Origin: Cinclus cinclus
Lineage: Eukaryota > Chordata > Aves > Passeriformes > Cinclidae
NCBI RefSeq assembly: GCF_963662255.1
Contig: NC_085059.1
Location: 7,163,234-7,227,233 of the forward strand
DNA length: 64,000 bases
Reading direction: 5' to 3'
Part shown: one piece after another, positions 26,001-35,000 of the stretch
Layout: every line of letters begins with the position of its first letter
How positions within the stretch are numbered: position 1 is the stretch's first letter
Notes under the pieces: model-generated
What the model was told of the DNA's origin: nothing
The model's database searches: none
The model's input: only the letters and a program-made list of their open reading frames with translations
Position numbers and translations under genes: made by a program

Positions 26001-29000
26001 GGGAACGGGAACGGGAGCGGGGCCGGGAACGGGAGCGGGAACGGGAATGGGAGCGGGAACGGGAATGGGAGCGGGGCCGGGAACGGGAACGGGAATGGGA
26101 ATGGGAATGGGAGCGGGGCCGGGAACGGGAGCGGGAACGGGAATGGGAGCGGGGCCGGGAACGGGAATGGGAGCGGGAACGGGAGCGGGGCCGGGAACGG
26201 GAGCGGGGCCGGGAACGGGAGCGGGGCCGGGAACGGGAATGGGAGCGGGGCCAGGAACGGGAATGGGAGCGGGGCCGGGAACGGGAGCGGGGCCGGGAAC
26301 GGGAGCGGGAACGGGAATGGGAGCGGGGCCGGGAACGGGAGCGGGAGCGGGGCCGGGGCTGTCTCTCCCCGCTCAGCTCGCGGTGCCACGGCGCCCTCTG
26401 CTGCCCGCCCGCGCCGCTGCACCGCGCTCCCGCATTGCTTTCCCGGTTCTTGCCCTGCATTCCCGATCTGTATCCCACATTCCCGGCTCTCATCCCGCAT
26501 TCCCCGCCCGTATCCCGCATTCCCGGCTCTCACCCCGCAACGTTCGGAGCGGGCAGCTCGGTGCGGGGTGGCCGGAGGAGCCCCATAAACCCCGACTGGA
26601 GGCGGGCATCTCCATCCCGCGGGCGGTTCCGGAGGGAAGAGCCGTGTAGGAGCACCTGATGCCCAGTGAGAACTGAGTAAGGTTGGAACAGGACCCTTGG
26701 GAGCGGCGGCTCTGGCGGGCTCCGATGGAGAGCGGAGCGCAGCAGCGTTCGCTGCTCAGCGCCGGCGCCGCCGCCCTTCATCCCCGGCCAAGCCGCTGTC
26801 TCCAGCTGTCTCCGGCGGCTGCCGGGGCTCCGAAAGGCCCGGCTACAGAGGAGGCTCTGAGGAGAGAGAGTTCCTGCAGCTTTTCTCTCACCACTGGTCT
26901 CTCCCCCACGGTTGTCTCCATCTCAGAATCCCAAGGCGTCTGAATGCCTTCCCGTCAGCAGCAGCAGTGAGTGCTCTCGCACAAGTATCTGCTGCCTGGG
27001 GATTTCCTGTCGTCCTGGCTGTCCACATTCAGCTTTTCTATCATATCTCCGTGTCTTCTCAAACAGCAAATGAGTGCTTTGTCTGTTCTAACTTTATCTG
27101 CTTTACAAAACTGTAGTGTTGCGTGATGGCTGTGAGTTACTTTGTTTCTCAAAGTTCAGACAAAGATTATTTTAATAACGGGTTAAAAAGTGAAAGAATC
27201 AGAATGGAGTAATACTCATCCATGTGTTCCTATAGACTGGGACCTCTCACTCCCTTTCCAACTAAAATATCATCTCTGGGTGTGCTGAAAGGCATCAGCA
27301 CCATATGGGGTGGCTGCTTCCATCCCCAGGACTCACAGACTTGTTTGCCTGCTAGTCAAGGGATAATCTGGAAAAAACACACCCTGTGGAGAGTAGGTGA
27401 TGAATGCCTGAGATATCCTGGCTCTGGGAAGAGCCAGTCCTGCCAGATGTGATAATGTTGTCCTCTGACAAATGGCCATAGCTTGGCCTTGTGCAGATAA
27501 CCATGTGGTTTGTGTGTTAGCTTCAGCTATTGATCCTGCTGGGGAAGGGCTCCAAATCCTACAGCCATCCATCCCACCTCCACAGGGCTCAGCTCTCACA
27601 GCTCATGGGGTTTGGCTCCACTTCTCCCTTTCATTAGCACTTCTGCGCAGATTAATAATTACATGTCTGCATTTCTATTCATCTCACACCTTTCAGGTGG
27701 AAGTCCAAGTGCTTCCCCCCAGGAACCAGGCATTGCAGAGAGCAGTGAGATAAGCAAGGAGCACAGAGGGATCACCCAGTGGGTGTTGCTCTAGCACAGC
27801 TGCTCCTAATGCAGCAGACACTTAGCAGAATTCCAGAGTGCTTGAACTCAAAGCTCAGGCCAGCTGTTTCCAAACTTCCCAATCCACAAAGTGCAGTTCC
27901 CGAGGTGTGACCTCGCTGCAGTGCACTGGGGTGCAGTGGGGAGAGGCTTGCCCTTCCCAGGGGCACAGGCTCAGCCCCTTGGGCAGTGAGTCCAGCACAC
28001 ATCCTCTGCCTCATCCTGGCCCACACAACTCACTGCCCTTGCCAGGGCCCTGATACAACTGCTGTGATCCAGAGTCTCTGCTGGACCAGCTGGATCGCAT
28101 TTTTGTTCAGTGTCAAGCCTTCATGTTTTTTTTCTTTAAAACACTTGGAACTGTACCATCAGCTCCAGGTTCCTGAGTTCTCCCCAGGGCTCTCTCACCA
28201 TCTTGAACATGGGCAGCAGCCACAGTCCAGTGCTTCCCTGCAGGTCAGGAATGAGTGATTAAGCCAGCAGAGCTTTCCTGGGAACCTTTCTGTGGCAGAA
28301 CTAACTCACTTATTTATGTAAAGCCACACCATAAAGGTGTTCATACACTACTGTCTGTTACCTTATGACCTGTGTAACCTTACCTGAACTTTTGAAGGCC
28401 TGTGTGTGTTCATGATTCATCCCGAAAAACTGTAGGGAGAGCAGCACTGCAGAGGCACTCCAGCTCCAGGCTGGAACAGCACATCCCCACAAATGCCTGC
28501 AGTGCTGACTTGCTGCCTGACATAGATCAAGTACAATTGGTTATGTCAGGTCTGCCATAAAACACTATAGAAATGAAACTTCTTCCAGCAATAACTGAAT
28601 TCCAGTAATCTCCAAGGCATGTAATCTGCTTGTGAAGCCAAGGTTCTATTTCCTTGCTGCAATAGCCTTACACATCAGTTCTGCGGGACTGGGCACTAAA
28701 GATGGGCACAGCATGTCATCTAGGTTGAGAGGTGGTCACATTTAAAAGGTGATTCACTCTTAGGGATGAGTGTGTCTCTTCCTCTCCACTGACAGTAAAA
28801 AAAGTGTGGGTAAATAGCTCAGAGGCATTGACCTTGCAAATTTACAAATTGCCTGAAAGGAACCTGACCTGTGAATTTGTAACTTCCTTTGAGAGGATGC
28901 TGAGCTTATGCTTATTTGAATGAGCAGAAACCCAAACTTTGACACTGTGCTGTAGTGTGCACCACATGTGCAGCAATCCCAAATCCAGGCTGTTTTCCAA

Positions 29001-32000
29001 GCAGTGTCTCAGGATGCCCAAAGCCTGGTGTGTTCTCTCGTTGTCCACACATAACAGCACCCCCAGCCTGAAGGGAGGAATCTGGGAAAGGGTGCTCACA
29101 GGCAACGCTGTGCATGTGGGCAGTTCACAGAGCCCACAGGCTGATTCCAGACCAACCATTACCAGATTCTTTCTACCTGTGCCCTGGTGTCTGAGTGCAC
29201 AAGGAACAGATACTGTGCCTTTTAATTACACCTACAGCAGTGGGAAAATCCCCTCAGATGTGTGACTACCACCCTGGTTTGAGACCCTCTTTTCTCAAGA
29301 GCAGGTCATCTCACCCTCGTCCCTCCCTGCTTTCAGGAGTGCATGAAACCATCGGGTTGTTTTAGAGAATTTCACCATGGAGCATAAAGGCTTGAGAGCT
29401 GAAGCTGCCCTGAAAATAAATAATTTTTAAAAATGATAGCATGACATAAATGGAATGATAGCACTGCACCTTTTAATGTGTGGGAGAGTGAACAGGAGAT
29501 GAAGGTGAAGATTGTTTGAGGTGCAGACTAGGAGGTTGCTGCAGGCTTCATGCATCTGAAAAATCAGTGTTAAGAACAAAGCAATACACACTATTTTAAC
29601 ATCTTATCTGCTCAGAGATGGCTGCCTGCTCCCTGCCCCAGCACCCAGCAATTCCTACTGTCTTCTCTTCAATCTATACCTTAACCTTAAAAAGGAGTAT
29701 CCATTTGTCATTTTTCCTTGTGTTCAGGTAGGATTGTCTGATACTGAACAAAGCACACTGGTCATTTATAAGCCAAGACCTCCTGAATTCCTTCTCTGGC
29801 TTTAAGACCCTCAGTCTGTTATTCCTCAGTTCATAGTTCCAAGACACTTCTGCTGTAAGGAGATGCTGGTTTCAGAGGCCTCTGCTGTCTCACCGCACAC
29901 TGCAATCTCTCCTGGCCCATGTGAGATAATTTAAACCACACATAGGAGAGTTTTTAAAAATGAAATAATTTTTTAATCCAGCCTGCAGCATGTGTGTGCA
30001 CCAAGCAGTGTGACAGAGGGCAGCAAGCTGCGGCTGAGAGCACAGAATGGGATTTTTTGGTAGTTTTGTCACCAAAACCAGTGTGTCATGTAGCTACACA
30101 GTTGCTTTTCTGCCCTGAGAAAAACAACTGGAGTGGCTGCTCTCCTGATTAGCTGCCCTCTGAAGTGTTCCACATGTGTCAGTACTGCCTGCCCAGGATG
30201 GGCTGAGTGTCAGTCTGTACCTCCCCACTGCAGGAAATGCTGAGAACGCTGTGACTGCAAACTCCAGAGCACTCCAGAGCTGTGCTATGCAAGGTGTACC
30301 ACAGAGACACAGGATGTCACAGAAGCAGAGGCTGTTCCTTGTTCATCTTCTAATTCTTTTTTTTTTTCCCTCTTACTTTTTAGTGTGGAAACAGTAAATG
30401 ATGGGCAGTTTCATAGCGTGGAACTCGTGATGCTGAATCAAACTCTGAACCTGGTGGTGGACAAGGGGGCTCCCAAGAGTCTGGGAAAGCTCCAGAAACA
30501 GTCTTCTGTCAGCCTCAACACACCCCTCTACATTGGAGGTACCGTGAGTTGCTCTAGATTTGAGGTTTTAACATGTTTTCTCAGCAACAAATCATCGTCC
30601 ATCCTATGGAGAGGGCTCTCACAGCCACTGCAGGAACAGCCCACTTGGCATTTCAGAAGCTTCCAGAACTGGCTGGCACCAAGGTGTATGGCTCAAAATG
30701 GATCAGTGTGAATATCACAAATTGTCATGGCAAAAAAGGCAAATCAATAGTCAGTGGGTTTAAACATACCATAACTGAGCAGTATTTCTGATGGAATTTT
30801 TTACAGAGGTCTAAAAATTGGGGGGGGTTGGGGGGGGGGGAAAGAGGTATATGGTTAAAAAACATATTAACACTCAAACTAAGAACACCTTGGTTAATAG
30901 TTTTCTCATTGGAAACTGAAGACATAGTTTTAGACAGATACTAGAATTGACCAAACCTCAGTTAAGAATTTTTTTCACATTAAGTATTAAATCTGGAGGG
31001 AAGCAGAGGCCAAATGGGGTGGGGAACAATGCCCGGAATAATGACTATAGCACTGATGAGGTGTCTGGTTACAAGAGACAGAACAAAGGCTGGTTTTTGC
31101 CCACTGGATTGTTTTTGCCAGAACCCCCCTAGTTCTATTCTGAACTGAATGTTGAAATCTCTCTTTCAGTGACACGGAGTTTTTGAATTTTTAGTCAGCC
31201 TATTCCAAATACAAAAGGTAATAGACTCAGAAAGTCTTTGAGCCTATTCTAATGAGATCATTGAAGCCAACTAGCAGCCAATAGTAGAAACTCTTACCAG
31301 CTTCAGTTGGTGCTGGTCAAGGTTTTTCTAAATAATTTTCTTTAATAACACTTTTCTAAAAGAACCCTGAATATTGCCCTTGTAAAATAGAAAACTGGCT
31401 AATCTTGCTTTGTACAGAGTTGAACTTTTATAATTGGTTCCTATTAAGAATGTCACAGGCTATTAAAGAGCATTGTGCATCAAAGATAATCTGCTGGTGC
31501 AGAGGCCATCACAATTTCTCCCTTTAGCACAGCACAAAAGATACCAATCCTGCAGCAATGTATACACAGGGAACTTGGGAACTAATCCCATGGAAAAGTT
31601 TTGTTAATGGATGAGCATCATGGATCAGTACTAATTCTCAAAAGGTACCTAAAAAATTCTCAGGAAGAACCTGAGGTCTGGAAAGAAGGACTGTTGAATA
31701 CCAGGATCCATGGCCTCAGTAAAGACTTCTGCTGCTGCCTATTAAAATTCTTGTTGCTTCTTTCTAAACCCTCCCTGTTCTTCATGTGCCACCTCTTAAT
31801 GTGCAGCCCTCCCATGGAAGCCAGATGCCTTTCCTCTGCAGGTGGTTTAGTAAAAGTAGTTGCCTAAATTACCCCAGAGCAATTGTTCCTGACCTATACA
31901 GAAAGATCAACACAGACCTCAGCCTTCAGGTGCTCACAGTTTTGTCCATCTCACAACCACATCACCTGTTCTAGCAACTTTCCTCCTAACATACAGTTAA

Positions 32001-35000
32001 ACAGATGCTGTTTTAGGACCACCTTTAACAGTGGCATTACTTATAGACAGCAAGTTCAGAGGCCTCACATGGCTGAAAATGGAAGCACTTGCCTGTGCTA
32101 ATGCAGCTGCACATCCAAGCTGGTGTCAGTGGGGAAGGTATAAAACAACATCCAAAAGAACCTGCTGGCCATCCAACTGTGTGAGCTCTTCCAAGCACTT
32201 GAACAAGATGGGAGGTGCTTGCCACAAAGCCTTGGCCTGGCCCTTGAAGTGCTGTTCCCTGTCTTCAGAGCTTTCCTGCACTACTTTCCATGGGATGCAC
32301 TCTTACCACTCCCTCTCTTAACACTGTGACCCAGTAAAGCCAAACTGTCATGTTGCATCTCAGAGGTGGATACTACCTGCTGACAAATGAAAGCATTCTC
32401 AAACCTTTCAGAAGAATAATTGCTATTAAACTGTAGAGAGAAGGAACATTATATAAGGACAGGAACACGTGGCTACCAGGCAAAAAAAAAAAGGTTTGGT
32501 TTGGTGGGTTTTTTTGTTGTTGTTGTTTTTCTTTTTTCCTTTGGGCCATGCACTTCTTACAGAAGATTGGGCAAGTCAGTTTATTTTTTCCCTTTCCATT
32601 TCCAGAATGAGGACAATGAGATTGTACTACCTTACAAAGTTCCTATGCAAATTAATTATTCAAAGATTTTAACAGGCTGTGACAAAAGAAGCTTCAGCAA
32701 TTTAAATATTATCATTGTAAGTGTAAGTGAACTTTCCCCTTTTGCTTTTATCTGAAGGGATCCCAACCTCTACTGGATTATCATCCCTGCGCCAGGGTGC
32801 AGATAAGACACCAAATGGTTTTCATGGGTGCATTCACGACGTCAGAATCAACAACGAGCTGCAGGATTTCAAGGATTTACCACAGCAGTCACTGGGAGTC
32901 CTTCCTGGCTGCAAATCCTGTAACATCTGCAAGCATGGGATTTGCCGATCCCTGGAGAAAACAAGTGTGATCTGTGAATGTCACCCAGGCTGGATGGGCC
33001 CTCTGTGTGACCAGGAAATTGGAGATCCATGTCTTAACCACAAGTAAGCTCAAACAAATGGTGACTGGAAAAAAAAGCTTTACAGCTAATGCATATTACA
33101 CATTTCATCTTGCAAAACCACATCTGACTCTTTTTGGAGGTGCTGGGTCCCCACATGAGGTTATTGACAGTTGGGAGTCTGCATCTGTGGCAACTCTCAA
33201 TTTCCACTTCTTGTTCAAATGTTGCTGACTCACCAAAGGAGCTAGTAGTCCTAAAGGATTTCAGGTGTTAATGCTGCAGCTCATACCTTCAGCTGTGACT
33301 CTACACATTAAAATACAAAACTTCCTGTTAATGGGCATGGCTTAACCCCAGGAGGTGAGTGCCTGCACAGATCCAGAGCAGAGCTGCCTGTGAGAGGGAG
33401 GTACACATTTTGGGGTTTTCTCCCAGCAGCCCTGAGCCCAGTCTTCAAACTTACTCCCTGAAGACCATTATGCACTCCAGTGTGAGCAGTTCTAAATTTC
33501 CCAAATAGCTAACTTAAATACTACACTTTGAAACAGCCCTTTAAAGTGCAAGTTTAAAGGATAGCTTGGTGTTGCATGTGAAGGGAGCGTGAGTGTAAAG
33601 TATTTACAGTTCAAAGGCTCAATAACCACATCTCCATCAGAAACATGGGGTGAATAGCTTTCTTATGGCCAATACACAGGAAACAGTCCTGTGCAGCGCA
33701 GCAGGCTGCATATTTCAGTGTTGTTTCATAAGCAGATGGAAATACTTTTGTTTTAGAAGTTCCTTCAGTTTCTGTCTTGGAAGGCACTTTTCATGAGCAC
33801 ATGCTTTTGACAGGTAAGTTGATGCAGTGAATAATCACTCTCAGAAATTTAACCTGGCAAAGGTACCATTTTAAACTTGCTTCTGGTTCTAATTCTACAA
33901 AGTACTGAAGTCTGGGAGGTGTTGAAAAGCACCTGACAGTTTACAAACCAAAGGTATGAAGACCCAAATGTTTCCTTGAATTTCCAATGTCAACACAAAG
34001 CTGCTGTGGTTGGACAGAGAAAAATAAGGGAGTTCCAGATGTTTACATGATGAGGGATTGTTTCTCTCATAGTCCAGGGAGGGTGAGGCAATCACGAACA
34101 TTGCCCCTTACTAAGAGGAAAGTAGCTGTGTGTATTTTTAATGCTTGCACACTGTCCCACCTTTCCTGAATCATTTCAGCCTTTTGGAGCTGGCTCCCTA
34201 AAGCTGCCCGGTGTATCCAGGGGAGTGTGGAGCCCTGCTGGCAGGTGTCTGCTCCAACACTCACAGGTTAATCTCACTGAGGAACTGCACCTGGTAAAGA
34301 TCAGGTAGCCCCTGGTTCGTGGGGCAGAAAATACTGCTTGACAGACTGTGACTCCCTTTGTTACAGTATTTTGCATGTCTGGACCTCACTGAAACTGCTC
34401 GTATAATCTGTCCTTTTTTTGTTCAAAGCTTAAAAATTAAATGTACAAAAATTCAATATAAACAGGGGATAATTTTAAAGTACTAGAAAGAAAATAAAAC
34501 TAAGAGAAACATGGGTTTATGTCAAGTTACCTTATGCCAAAGGTTTATAAGCCCTGAGCAGTTTTTCCTTGGCTGGAGAGAGTTGCTGTTCTCAGCCCAT
34601 TTCAAGTCTGCCCCTGTCCCAGAAGTGGGGACAGTGTCAGAGAATTTGCTAAGGATCACCACCCCACCCTGTGGTGTTCCTTGGAAATGCCAAAGCTCGC
34701 TGCAAACCCCAGGAGCCAGGGAACCCTCAACTACAGGTGCCGGCTGATAAGTTTGTGCATAGCTTTTCCACAAGCACCTTCATTTATCACACTGGTTTTC
34801 CTCACCTGATATTATTCGTACAGTAATCTGTTCAGGAAGCCGGGGCATGCAGCTTGATTGTTGGCACTTAGTTCCATGTGCTGATGCTGTAAATGTGAGC
34901 TGTCTCGTGTGGATGCCAAGCCTCGGTCTGTGCTCACGGAAGAACCTAATGTTTTCTACTTAGGTTCACAAATTCTAAAAATGTATTCTCTGAATGTTAC

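Larger units (their letters stand above)
25745..26930. promoter_or_regulatory. Intronic CpG-rich island, candidate alternative or antisense promoter
   Basis: GC and CpG density rise sharply against A/T-rich intron on both sides. The island holds a G-rich hexamer array (25891-26358), a CTCF-like motif (26390-26404) and four 20-bp units (26458-26537). It then continues as GC-rich unique sequence with many CpGs to about 26900. It contains no SLIT3 exon. Islands like this often mark promoters, but no transcript is shown by the sequence, so the promoter role is inference. Confidence 0.5.
16011..30383 (+). other. SLIT3: SLIT3 intron with internal GC-rich island
   Basis: 14.4-kb intron, the largest complete one here. 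Most of it is A/T-rich and without recognised genes. From about 25745 to 26930 it changes abruptly to CpG-rich DNA (annotated separately). A/T-rich, TAAT-containing stretches near 17430-17660 and 24590-24680 could be conserved enhancers, but only alignment would show this. Confidence 0.85.

Noticed and set aside
25747..26649. Long frames rich in Arg-Ser, Pro-Phe, Gly-Asn and Gly-Thr on both strands
   Set aside because: Four frames are open at once because of the 6-bp repeat. This is repeat geometry, not coding. The Arg-Ser frame is not an SR protein.
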